From IMG/VR virus record IMGVR_UViG_3300045119_000157, positions 1 to 64,000 of that record: a DNA stretch of 64,000 nt; one strand, written 5' to 3'. Positions 14,173 to 21,247 of the stretch are shown here, in pieces. A program made the translations under genes and the position numbers. How positions within the stretch are numbered: the stretch's first letter is position 1; each line of letters begins with the position of its first letter. Source of the DNA: a virus. A model generated the notes under the pieces. That model saw only the letters and a program-made list of their open reading frames with translations. It made no database searches and had not been told where the DNA came from.

Positions 14173-14733
14173 ATGACTGATGACCCGATCCCGATCGCAG
14201 AGATCCAGGCGACAGCCGGTCCTGTGCACGGCTGGCCTGCACCGCCGGTCGCGTACACGCCGTACGAGCCGCCGGTAGGCGAGATCCCGCCGATCTCGAA
14301 ACCGCCGAAGCCGAACTGGTCGGTCGTCTCGCTCGTCGTCCTGTCGGTCGCTCTCGTCGCGGCGTTCGCCGTCATAGCCGTCGAGCACGGCAACACGGCA
14401 ACGCAACACGACCACGCCGTCTCGCTCTCATCGTCGCTCTCCGATACACAGTCGAGCCTCTCAGCGACGTCCGATGATCTGACGTCCACGAAGCATGACC
14501 TCACCGGGGCGCTCGCTCAGGCCGACGCCGCGCAGCGGAACTCGACGCAGGCGCACGCAGCGGGACAGCTACTCGACCAGTGCGTGCAGGACGTCGGCGT
14601 GTTCCTTCAGGACATCTCCGTCGAACTGTCGACGTACACGGAGGATCCGGCGGTGACGGCGGAGAGCACGCGTGTCGGGAACGAATGCTCGGAGGCGCGG
14701 CAGGCGTTCGCGTCGCTCGGATACGGCTCGTGA
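14173..14733 (+). CDS. Membrane-anchored coiled-coil protein, 186 aa
   Basis: ATG 14173 with a good Shine-Dalgarno (AAGGAG). A Pro-rich cytoplasmic N-terminus (residues 1-50) precedes one transmembrane helix (WSVVSLVVLSVALVAAFAVI, about 52-71) and an outward Ser/Thr/Asp-rich region with heptad spacing (SSSLSDTQSSLSATSDDL). Cys residues near the end could form a disulfide outside the membrane. Placed within the surface-modification block. No family recognised. Confidence 0.65.
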   Translation: MTDDPIPIAEIQATAGPVHGWPAPPVAYTPYEPPVGEIPPISKPPKPNWSVVSLVVLSVALVAAFAVIAVEHGNTATQHDHAVSLSSSLSDTQSSLSATSDDLTSTKHDLTGALAQADAAQRNSTQAHAAGQLLDQCVQDVGVFLQDISVELSTYTEDPAVTAESTRVGNECSEARQAFASLGYGS

Positions 14734-15281
14734 GCGAACGGATCATCAAGTCGAGCGACGGGACACTGTGCCTACTCCACGACCAGATCATCGGGTTCCG
14801 CCTCGACATGTTGCCCGGCACGTTCCGGATCATGGCGGTCACGAACGGCGGCGCGGACGTGTACGTCGAGCACTTCAACCCGGTGCATGTGACGCCTTAC
14901 GATCCGGCGGGGACGAAGCCGCTGCCGCGTTCGCCCGAGGAAATATGGGCGCAGCGGGAAGCGGAGACGACGCTGGCACGCGAACTCGCCGAAGGGCGGC
15001 TCCGCGAACTGACGGACATGCTCGCTGCTGTGCCGGACCCGGAGCCGATGCTGATCCGTGGTAGCCAGGCCGCGCATCTCGCGTCGAAGGCCGTCGGCTA
15101 CGAGTACCACTTCCGTGATGTCGACTCGATCATCGTGGACGCCGTGTTCGAGTCCGGCTACAAGATGGAAGTCGCGCGCATCGACCACATCCCGCCTGGC
15201 ATGGACGATCCCGCTGCGACCGCTGCTGCTGCTGCTGCCATCTTCGAGGCGGCGTACGTCGAGAGGATCAGAGAGCCGTGA
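14730..15281 (+). CDS. Hypothetical protein, 183 aa
   Basis: GTG 14730 overlaps the previous stop. Strand-rich first half (TLCLLHDQIIGFRLDMLPG, ADVYVEHFNPVHV), a long central helix (AQREAETTLARELAEGRLRE) and an Ala-rich end (ATAAAAAAIFEAAY). No domain recognised. It overlaps the FkbM-type gene downstream, so the pair is probably translated together. Confidence 0.6.
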   Translation: MSERIIKSSDGTLCLLHDQIIGFRLDMLPGTFRIMAVTNGGADVYVEHFNPVHVTPYDPAGTKPLPRSPEEIWAQREAETTLARELAEGRLRELTDMLAAVPDPEPMLIRGSQAAHLASKAVGYEYHFRDVDSIIVDAVFESGYKMEVARIDHIPPGMDDPAATAAAAAAIFEAAYVERIREP

Positions 15282-16114
15282 CTGAGATGCTGCCCACAAC
15301 GATCAACGATCGGTGGACGCTGCTGCTACCAGAGCACCGTCACGCGCGAACCGAATGGCCAGTGTGGGAGAAGGAACGGCTCGCCGCTATGCACGACGTG
15401 ATCGCTCCGCAGACGATGCGTGAGCAGTTGTACAGGTTCTGTTACGACGCTGAAGGGCCGGTCGTGGATCCGCCGGAACTGCCGCGGCATGTCGTGTTCG
15501 ACATCGGTGCCGAGGAGGGCGACTTCCCGGCACTATGGGCGTCATGGGGCGCTGACGTCGTGATGGTCGAACCGAACCCGAAGGTGTGGCCGAACATTCG
15601 TGCCATCTTTGACGCGAACGGTCTACGGGACCGGGTGCGCGGCTGCCATGTCGGGTTCGCTGGCGACGAGTGGCGTGCGGGTAGCTGGAATCCGCAGCCG
15701 GGCGGGAACGACGACCGGCCCGACGACGTGTGCGGTGACTGCGGGTGGCCGCGCTGCGCTCACGGCCCGGTGATCGGCGATCACGGGTTCCTCGTGCTAC
15801 CGGAACGGCCGGAGGTGCCAGTCACCACGATCGACACGCTGGCAGCGGACTACGGCGACCCGACGGTCATCACCATCGACGTCGAGGGCGCCGAACTGAC
15901 GGTCCTCCGCGGCGCGCATGTGACGCTGAAGGAGGCACGGCCAGTCGTGTTCGTGTCCATCCACTTGGATTTGCCGTGGATCGACGAGAAGTACCCCGGC
16001 GACACGGAGGAACGGGTGTACGCGTACATGAACGGTCTCGGGTATGTCGGCACGGAGTTGGCGGTCGACCATGAGAAGCACGTTGAGTTCCGTCACGTCA
16101 CGGTCGGCCAGTGA
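15278..16114 (+). CDS. FkbM-type methyltransferase with a cysteine-rich insert
   Basis: 278 residues from GTG 15278. VFDIGAEEGDF (73-83) is the SAM-binding motif, VVMVEPNP (95-101) the adenosine strand, and TTIDTLAADYGDPTVITIDV with EGAELTVLRGA the diagnostic FkbM C-terminal block. FkbM enzymes O-methylate sugars or polyketides. Between these blocks (about 150-162) lies VCGDCGWPRCAH, three Cys and a His that could hold zinc and that I would not expect in the family. It sits between glycosyltransferases, so methylation of a transferred sugar is likely. Confidence 0.8.
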   Translation: MTEMLPTTINDRWTLLLPEHRHARTEWPVWEKERLAAMHDVIAPQTMREQLYRFCYDAEGPVVDPPELPRHVVFDIGAEEGDFPALWASWGADVVMVEPNPKVWPNIRAIFDANGLRDRVRGCHVGFAGDEWRAGSWNPQPGGNDDRPDDVCGDCGWPRCAHGPVIGDHGFLVLPERPEVPVTTIDTLAADYGDPTVITIDVEGAELTVLRGAHVTLKEARPVVFVSIHLDLPWIDEKYPGDTEERVYAYMNGLGYVGTELAVDHEKHVEFRHVTVGQ

Positions 16115-16197
16115 TCCTGCTGCTGCTGTTCGGGGTCGGCGTGTGGATGATGGTCCACAACGGCCGCAAGATGCGACGGCAGCGCCACAAGCGGTGA
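16111..16197 (+). CDS. Tiny membrane peptide, 28 aa
   Basis: GTG 16111 overlaps the FkbM-type stop. One hydrophobic helix (ILLLLFGVGVWMM) is followed by a strongly basic tail ending MRRQRHKR, so the tail should face the cytoplasm. The same design is seen at 283-348. Role unknown. Confidence 0.5.
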   Translation: MILLLLFGVGVWMMVHNGRKMRRQRHKR

Positions 16198-16233
16198 CCG
16201 CCATCCACGCCTGACCGACGCGGCAATGCCACG

Positions 16234-16440
16234 ATGCGGACCGTGGACGAGGACGAAGCAGCAGCGCGGGACTACTTCGACCGGGACAACGTGTCACCGC
16301 TCAGACCCCGCTCGCTGCACCCGGCAGGCACGGCTCGACGTGAACCGTCACCGTCGCCCGTCTCGTACGCAGTGTTCTTCGCCGGATGCGTCGCGGCGGG
16401 CGTCGTCGGCGCTGTCGTCGTGCACCGGATCATGCGGTGA
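16234..16440 (+). CDS. Small C-terminally anchored membrane protein, 68 aa
   Basis: ATG 16234, with no clear ribosome site. Acidic then basic soluble N-terminus (residues 1-42) followed by one transmembrane helix (SYAVFFAGCVAAGVVGAVVV) and a short basic end. It overlaps the next glycosyltransferase by four bases, so it may help keep an enzyme at the membrane. That role is inference only. Confidence 0.55.
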   Translation: MRTVDEDEAAARDYFDRDNVSPLRPRSLHPAGTARREPSPSPVSYAVFFAGCVAAGVVGAVVVHRIMR

Positions 16441-17108
16441 AGTTCGTCGCGATCCTCCCGTCGATCTACGAGCCGTGGACGGACGTGTGCATCGCGAGCA
16501 TGGGCCGCCCGTTCCGCGACAACCTCGAAGTGTGGGACAACACCGGACACAACCGCGGCGTCGCGGTCGCGTGGAACCACGGTGTGACGATCATGCGGGC
16601 ACGGGAAGCGGACTGGCTGGTGATCGTGTCAGCAGGAATGCGGTTCGGTCTCCCCGGCGGCACGGACTTCCTCGTCCACCTGTCGGAGGCGGGGAAGGGG
16701 ACGTGGGCGGCGGAGGCAGGGTTGCAGCCGCACCGGCCCGGCCACGGCTTCGGGTGGCATCTGATCGGGATCCGGTCCACGACGTTCGACCGGGTCGGCG
16801 TGTTCGACGAGAACTTCTTCGCGTACTACGAGGACAACGACTTCGGGCATCGGGTGCGGTGCGCGACACCGGAGTGGGAGCCTGGCCCGGATCCGTTGTG
16901 GCCGAAGGTCGACCCGGTCGACGCGACGCTGGCGGGGTACGCGCACGGGATCCGGCTCGGCGGCGCAGTGTCGGACCCGAACATCGGCGCCGGTTACTAC
17001 AGGCGAAAGTGGGGTGGACCTCCGTCGTGTGAGGAGTACATGACTCCGTTCGGCGGATCGCACGGGTTGGACTGGTGGCCGGACCCGTACCGGCAGCCCG
17101 CCCGCTAA
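16437..17108 (+). CDS. GT-A (family 2-like) glycosyltransferase
   Basis: 223 residues from GTG 16437. The start KFVAILPSIYEPWTDVCIAS, then the turn LEVWDNTGHNRGVAVAWNHG and the strand DWLVIVSAG, is the nucleotide-sugar binding half of a GT2 fold, with the usual DxD replaced by a less clear acidic site. FDENFFAYYEDNDF about 40 residues before the middle of the C-terminal half matches the GT2 acceptor motif (ED.D). Probably transfers a sugar to a protein or glycan. Last gene of its operon before class I promoter 7. Confidence 0.75.
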   Translation: MKFVAILPSIYEPWTDVCIASMGRPFRDNLEVWDNTGHNRGVAVAWNHGVTIMRAREADWLVIVSAGMRFGLPGGTDFLVHLSEAGKGTWAAEAGLQPHRPGHGFGWHLIGIRSTTFDRVGVFDENFFAYYEDNDFGHRVRCATPEWEPGPDPLWPKVDPVDATLAGYAHGIRLGGAVSDPNIGAGYYRRKWGGPPSCEEYMTPFGGSHGLDWWPDPYRQPAR

Positions 17109-17126
17109 CAAATCCGGGGTTCCCTC

Positions 17127-17155
17127 TGGACAGAGGCGTACACCGGGTGTACGTT
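17127..17155 (+). promoter_or_regulatory. Class I promoter-operator, copy 7
   Basis: TGGACA (17127-17132), 17-bp spacer, TACGTT (17150-17155), perfect operator GTACACCGGGTGTAC (17138-17152). Transcript expected from ATG 17162. Confidence 0.82.
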
Positions 17156-17173
17156 GAGTACATGGAAAAGCCG

Positions 17174-17428
17174 ATGAGCACGCAAGCGATCGACGGGAAG
17201 ACCCTCACGCCGATCACCGCTGACAGCCTCCGCCCGCTGGTGGGCCAGAAGGTCACCCTGCTGATCGACGGTGAGATCACGGTGCGGACGATCACGGTGG
17301 ACTCGACGCCGGACTCGCTCGGCTACCCGATGGAGCAGTTCCTCGGGCTGGCGATCAGCCGGTCACGGCTCCTGGCGACCTCGACGGCGAAGCGGGACTT
17401 CAGCCTCGGCGGAGCGATCGTCGGATGA
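17174..17428 (+). CDS. Small protein of class I cassette 7
   Basis: 84 residues from ATG 17174, or 88 from ATG 17162 (MEKP start). Strand-rich with a central turn (QKVTLLIDGEITVRTITVD), likely a small barrel, and a basic C-terminus. No family recognised. It overlaps the winged-helix-like gene by four bases. Confidence 0.65.
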   Translation: MSTQAIDGKTLTPITADSLRPLVGQKVTLLIDGEITVRTITVDSTPDSLGYPMEQFLGLAISRSRLLATSTAKRDFSLGGAIVG

Positions 17429-17658
17429 GTGCGAACGAGCCGATCGACGCTGTGCTGGACGCCGTCGCTGAGGCGCTGTCCGATCAGCCTGCCAGCCCGT
17501 CACGGATCGCCCGGAAGGCATCCACAGCGGACGCGAAGATCTCGACGACCGACGCTCACGCCGCGCTCCGCTGGCTCGTCGAGCACCAGATGGCCGTCGC
17601 CGTCGGTAACGGCGCGTGGGCCAACTACCGGGAGCGCCGCTTCGGTGAGCGCACCTGA
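17425..17658 (+). CDS. Winged-helix-like protein, 77 aa
   Basis: ATG 17425. Helix (AVLDAVAEALSD), turn and second helix (SPSRIARKAS), then STTDAHAALRWLVEHQMAV with a wing-like strand pair (AVAVGNGAWANYRER). This is the order of a small winged helix-turn-helix, as in MarR-like or phage accessory regulators. It is expressed from a class I promoter, so it could feed back on that system, which is speculation. DNA-binding specificity is not visible. Confidence 0.6.
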   Translation: MSANEPIDAVLDAVAEALSDQPASPSRIARKASTADAKISTTDAHAALRWLVEHQMAVAVGNGAWANYRERRFGERT

Positions 17659-17666
17659 GATTCCCC

Positions 17667-17695
17667 TGGACAGACCCGTACACCGGGTGTATGTT
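17667..17695 (+). promoter_or_regulatory. Class I promoter-operator, copy 8
   Basis: TGGACA (17667-17672), 17-bp spacer, TATGTT (17690-17695), operator GTACACCGGGTGTAT (17678-17692). Transcript expected from ATG 17702. Confidence 0.82.
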
Positions 17696-17713
17696 GTGGA
17701 TATGGAGACACCG

Positions 17714-18463
17714 ATGAGTGATCAGACACCCGCCGAGATCGACGCCGAACTCGCCCGCCTCTGGCAGGACGAGCAGAAGGCCAAGGCGTACGCAGCGTCC
17801 TACCGGGGACATGCCACCAAGCTGAAGGACGCCAAGTACGCGGTCATGGCCGACGAGTACGACGCCAAGGCAGCGGACCTCCGCAGCCAAGCGGCACCGT
17901 TCGAGGCCGAGTTCCGCCGCCGCGGCGGCTGGCTCCGTTACTTCCTCGTGCAGAACGGGAACGGCCACGTCCACCGCGGCATGGACTGCTCGACCTGCTA
18001 CATGAGCACTCAGTTCTCGTGGCTGATCGAACTGGCCGACTGTGACGAGGCCGAGATGATCGTCGAGTTCGGCGAGAAGGCGTGCACGGTCTGCTTCCCC
18101 GACGCTCCGGCGAATCCGGCGTTCCACGCTCCCGGCCGACGCGACGCCGGAGCGATCGCAGCCCGCCAGGCCGAGAAGGCGGAGAAGGCGGCAGCGAAGG
18201 CAGCGAAGGCGCTCCCCGGCGGTCCGGTGGAGGGCAGCTACTCGACGGTGACCACGAAGGTCGCAGCCCGGAACGAACTCAGTAGCGCAGTCCAGTCGTA
18301 CGGTTTCTACGGTGCGTCGAGGGATTACGAGGGGATCGCCCGCCGGATGATCGAGGCGCTCGCCGGGACCGAGATCGACACGGCCACGGTGATCGAGCGG
18401 GCAGCGAAGAAGGCGCTGAAGGACGGCGGGACGCACGACATCCGGAAGGCGCTCGCAGCATGA
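17714..18463 (+). CDS. Class I cassette 8 protein with zinc motif, 249 aa
   Basis: 249 residues from ATG 17714, or 253 from ATG 17702 (METP start). The longest protein under a class I promoter. Residues 1-75 form a long helical region (AELARLWQDEQKAKAYAASY); the middle has HRGMDCSTCYMST and later KACTVC, giving H, CxxC and CxxC for a zinc site; the end is a Lys/Ala-rich helix (EKAEKAAAKAAKAL) and another helical domain. I recall similar long-helix plus zinc proteins in actinophages without known function. It may bind nucleic acid. Confidence 0.65.
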   Translation: MSDQTPAEIDAELARLWQDEQKAKAYAASYRGHATKLKDAKYAVMADEYDAKAADLRSQAAPFEAEFRRRGGWLRYFLVQNGNGHVHRGMDCSTCYMSTQFSWLIELADCDEAEMIVEFGEKACTVCFPDAPANPAFHAPGRRDAGAIAARQAEKAEKAAAKAAKALPGGPVEGSYSTVTTKVAARNELSSAVQSYGFYGASRDYEGIARRMIEALAGTEIDTATVIERAAKKALKDGGTHDIRKALAA

Positions 18464-18639
18464 GCGCCGCTGACCGGCTCTCGGCGCTCCGTGCGGCGAT
18501 CCAGACGGCGGAGGACCGGGCGGAAGCGTGGGAGGCGAAGGGCGGACCGATCCGGCTCCGCAAGGCAGCCGCCGAACGCGAGCACGCCCGCCTGTGGCGG
18601 ATCGAGCTAGCAGCCGCCGAGGGCACGGAAGCCTCGTAG
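18460..18639 (+). CDS. Small coiled-coil protein, 59 aa
   Basis: ATG 18460 overlaps the previous stop. Entirely helical and Ala/Glu/Arg-rich (LSALRAAIQTAEDRAEAW), typical of a short coiled coil. No family recognised. Confidence 0.6.
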   Translation: MSAADRLSALRAAIQTAEDRAEAWEAKGGPIRLRKAAAEREHARLWRIELAAAEGTEAS

Positions 18640-18677
18640 GGGCGCCTAGATCGCCGTGTAACGCCCTGCGGGCTGGC

Positions 18678-18707
18678 GTGCGGGTATCCGTCGGCGGGAA
18701 CCCGCAC
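18678..18707 (+). other. Hairpin before the secreted-protein gene
   Basis: GTGCGGGT (18678-18685) pairs perfectly with ACCCGCAC (18700-18707) across 14 bases. It lies 17 bases before the ATG at 18725 and just upstream of a weak -10 (AAACAT, 18713-18718), so it may be a terminator for the upstream genes or an operator. Confidence 0.45.
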
Positions 18708-18724
18708 CCGGCAAACATGGCGAT

Positions 18725-20767
18725 ATGAGAGTCAGCCGCCGTTCCGCCCTCCTCGCCGCTGTAGCCGTTCTCGCCGCGGCGGTCGCGGTCGGGTCGCTCA
18801 CGGAAGGCACCGCTGGTGCCACGCCCGCCTACGTGCAGGGCACCGCAGTCGAAGCCCGCACAGGGACGACCGCGTCCGTGTCCTTCGGCGCGCCGGTCAC
18901 ACCCGGCGATCTCGTCGTGGTCTACTCGACGTGGGACAACAGCGGCGCAGCGGCAGTGTCCGACTCGCAGCACGACACGTTCCCCGTCGCCGCCGCACAG
19001 CAGCCGTGGGCGCACGGCTCCGGGCAGGTCTGGTACACGATCGCTCACGGCGGCACGACCGCAGTGACGGCCACGTTCGCGACCCCGGTGACGCAGTTCG
19101 GTCTGGTGTACGTGATGGAGTACAGCGGCGTCGACCAGGCGGTCCCGTTCGACACGTCCCGGTCAGCGTCAGGCGGAGGCGCGGCGATGTCGTCCGGTGT
19201 CGCGACGACGACCGGCCCGGACCTCGTCGTCGGCGCTGGCGCATCCGACAACACCGTCACCGCGAAGGCGTCCAGCTACACGTCCCGGTCGCTGGCGTTC
19301 GGGAACATCATCGAGGACACCCGCCTCAACAACGCGGGGACGCCCGTCGCGACCGCGACGCAGAACGGGTCGTCATGGGTCATGCAGCTAGCCGCGTTCC
19401 ATGCCGCACCGGCAGGCACGACCACGAGCACAGCGACGACGCAACCGTCCACGACGTCCACGACGGCCACGACGCTGCCGACGACTACCACCACGCAGCC
19501 GGGCAGCTTCACGCCGGACTCCTGCGCGTTCACGACGTTCTGCGATGCGTTCCAGACACTGAACCCCGGCGGACGGAGCGGCGACCTCGACGAGACGAAG
19601 TGGTCGTTCTCCCGTGTCCAGCAGAACACGAACCCGACGCAGGGACTCGTCAACAACTACGCCCCTGTCAACGCCGACTTCTGCATCACGAAACAGGTCC
19701 GCCTCGCGGACAACGACAGCTTCATCTGCGGCGCCCAGTTCGGTGAATCGAATCACTGGATGGAGGCGATGAACGACAACGAGCAGTACGCCTCGCAGGG
19801 CGCACGGATCCTTCAGCCGTTCGACTTCGCCAACCGCACCGGGACCATCGACTTCAGCGTTGACGCCAAGAGCGAGGGGACGCACTCGTCGTGGCCTGAC
19901 ATCTTCATCGCCGCCGACCCGGTCCAGCAGCCGCACGAAGACTTCCCCGGCACGCACATCTACCCGCGTGAGGGCGTCCAGATCTCGCTCAACGCCGACT
20001 GGTGTCCCGGCCAGTACACCGGCAACAAGGCGACACAGACCTTCACGTCGAACGCCGTCCGAGACATCAACGTGTACGACAACTATCAGGAGAGCCAGTC
20101 GAACGATCACTCGTCGTCGTGCTTCTCGACGGCGCCGGACATGGCGAACCACTTCCAGATCCGCATCTCACAGACACGCGTCGAGGTGTGGGCCTCGAAC
20201 GACGACGGCTCGAACTTCTCGCTCCGGCTCGCCCGCAACGTCAACCTCGGGTTCACCCGCGGCTACGTGTCCTTCGAACACGCGCAGTACAACGCCGACA
20301 AGTTCAACGACATGAACCCGACGACGTACCACTGGCACGCCATCAGCTTCGACGGTCCCGTGCTTCCGCTGGATCGTGACTATCAGGTCCCCGACGCGCT
20401 GGTGCCACGCCCGGACGGGACAGTGAACCTCGGCTACCAGACGCCGACGCAGACGTTCTCGCTGCCGGGCGGTAACCCGTCGGGCGCGTCGAAGGCGTAC
20501 GTCACCGCGAACGTGTACTGGTACTCGTCGCCGCTCGCGCTCACCGTCACCGTGAACGGTCACGCGTACACGGCTCCCGCGCCTGATCCGAACACGAATC
20601 AGGATCCGTTCGGGGTCAGTCACCGTTACCAGTGGAGCTACATCCTGCTGCCCGTGAACCTGGCGGATCTGGCGGCGGGGACGAACACGGTGCAGATCGC
20701 GAACACGGGCTGCTCGGATCAGTGCCCGACGGTCGCGAACGTCGACTTGGAGGTCGTCCCCGGATAA
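18725..20767 (+). CDS. Secreted two-domain protein with Thr-rich linker, 680 aa
   Basis: ATG 18725. Residues 1-35 are a signal peptide (RVSRRSALLAAVAVLAAAVA, then AGATPA). Residues about 36-230 are a beta-sandwich-like domain (SVSFGAPVTPGDLVVVYST), then a Thr/Pro linker (residues 233-262, TTTSTATTQPSTTSTTA and so on) as in the minus-strand surface protein. Residues about 265-680 are strand-rich with Trp, Asn and Gly loops resembling concanavalin-like carbohydrate-binding proteins, with Cys pairs for disulfides outside the cell. Phages seldom encode exported proteins this large. A glycan-binding or hydrolase role is likely but no catalytic pair is certain. Confidence 0.75.
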   Translation: MRVSRRSALLAAVAVLAAAVAVGSLTEGTAGATPAYVQGTAVEARTGTTASVSFGAPVTPGDLVVVYSTWDNSGAAAVSDSQHDTFPVAAAQQPWAHGSGQVWYTIAHGGTTAVTATFATPVTQFGLVYVMEYSGVDQAVPFDTSRSASGGGAAMSSGVATTTGPDLVVGAGASDNTVTAKASSYTSRSLAFGNIIEDTRLNNAGTPVATATQNGSSWVMQLAAFHAAPAGTTTSTATTQPSTTSTTATTLPTTTTTQPGSFTPDSCAFTTFCDAFQTLNPGGRSGDLDETKWSFSRVQQNTNPTQGLVNNYAPVNADFCITKQVRLADNDSFICGAQFGESNHWMEAMNDNEQYASQGARILQPFDFANRTGTIDFSVDAKSEGTHSSWPDIFIAADPVQQPHEDFPGTHIYPREGVQISLNADWCPGQYTGNKATQTFTSNAVRDINVYDNYQESQSNDHSSSCFSTAPDMANHFQIRISQTRVEVWASNDDGSNFSLRLARNVNLGFTRGYVSFEHAQYNADKFNDMNPTTYHWHAISFDGPVLPLDRDYQVPDALVPRPDGTVNLGYQTPTQTFSLPGGNPSGASKAYVTANVYWYSSPLALTVTVNGHAYTAPAPDPNTNQDPFGVSHRYQWSYILLPVNLADLAAGTNTVQIANTGCSDQCPTVANVDLEVVPG

Positions 20768-20772
20768 GGGAC

Positions 20773-20801
20773 TGGACAACGGTGTGCACCGGGTGTACGT
20801 T
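20773..20801 (+). promoter_or_regulatory. Class I promoter-operator, copy 9
   Basis: TGGACA (20773-20778), 17-bp spacer, TACGTT (20796-20801), with GTGCACCGGGTGTAC in the spacer. Transcript expected from ATG 20808. Confidence 0.8.
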
Positions 20802-20807
20802 GTGGGC

Positions 20808-21095
20808 ATGGAGCGCACAGCCAACACCAGCAGCGGGAACTTCCCGCAGAAAGGGGACACCATGTCCTTCTCAGTGCAGGCCGCTTGCCCCATCTGCCGC
20901 GAGGCGGTCGTCGAGACGACCGATCCCGGCTTCCACGCCTGCCAGGTCGAAGTCCCGACCTGTCCCGGCTGCCGGTTCGAGTCCGGCATCACGTCGGCCA
21001 CTGTCCGCCGGACAGCGTTCATGGCGCTGATCGGCATGGCAGCGAAGCCGGAGACGGTGCTCATGCACCGTGACGGTCTGGTGGCGTTCGGATGA
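20808..21095 (+). CDS. Zinc-ribbon protein with two possible starts
   Basis: 95 residues from the leaderless ATG 20808, or 77 from ATG 20862, which has a strong Shine-Dalgarno AAGGGG (20851-20856). The shorter form begins at the recognisable domain: CPIC, then HACQVEVPTCPGCRFESG, four Cys with a CxxC pair on each side. The extra N-terminus is polar. Between the two starts lies the inverted repeat GCGGGAA/TTCCCGC (20833-20847), which in RNA would fold just before the Shine-Dalgarno, so translation of the short form could be controlled. Function of the ribbon is unknown. Confidence 0.65.
   Translation: MERTANTSSGNFPQKGDTMSFSVQAACPICREAVVETTDPGFHACQVEVPTCPGCRFESGITSATVRRTAFMALIGMAAKPETVLMHRDGLVAFG
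20833..20847 (+). promoter_or_regulatory. Inverted repeat before an internal ribosome site
   Basis: GCGGGAA-c-TTCCCGC, seven-base arms. In the mRNA from promoter 9 this would fold (five pairs, five-base loop) immediately before the AAGGGG ribosome site of ATG 20862. Confidence 0.45.
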
Positions 21096-21229
21096 GCGCC
21101 AAGTTCATCGTCGTGTGCGACGACTACCGCATCGAGTGCTCGACGTTGGAGCAGGCGGAACGGCGGCTCGCCGAGATCGAGCGCGCCGGTCACTGCCGCA
21201 ACGAGCATCAGATCAAGCCGGTCGGGTAG
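21092..21229 (+). CDS. Small hypothetical protein, 45 aa
   Basis: ATG 21092 overlaps the previous stop. A strand (AKFIVVCDDYRIECS) and a helix (TLEQAERRLAEIERAG) with Cys and His near the end give a compact alpha-beta unit. Its TAG stop is part of the class II palindrome of the next gene. Confidence 0.6.
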   Translation: MSAKFIVVCDDYRIECSTLEQAERRLAEIERAGHCRNEHQIKPVG

Positions 21230-21240
21230 GCGGCTACCCT
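21224..21240 (+). promoter_or_regulatory. Class II promoter-operator, copy 2
   Basis: Perfect GGGTAG-N4-CTACCC (21224-21239) overlapping TACCCT (21235-21240). GTG 21248 follows after seven bases. Confidence 0.65.
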
Positions 21241-21247
21241 GCCCGGC

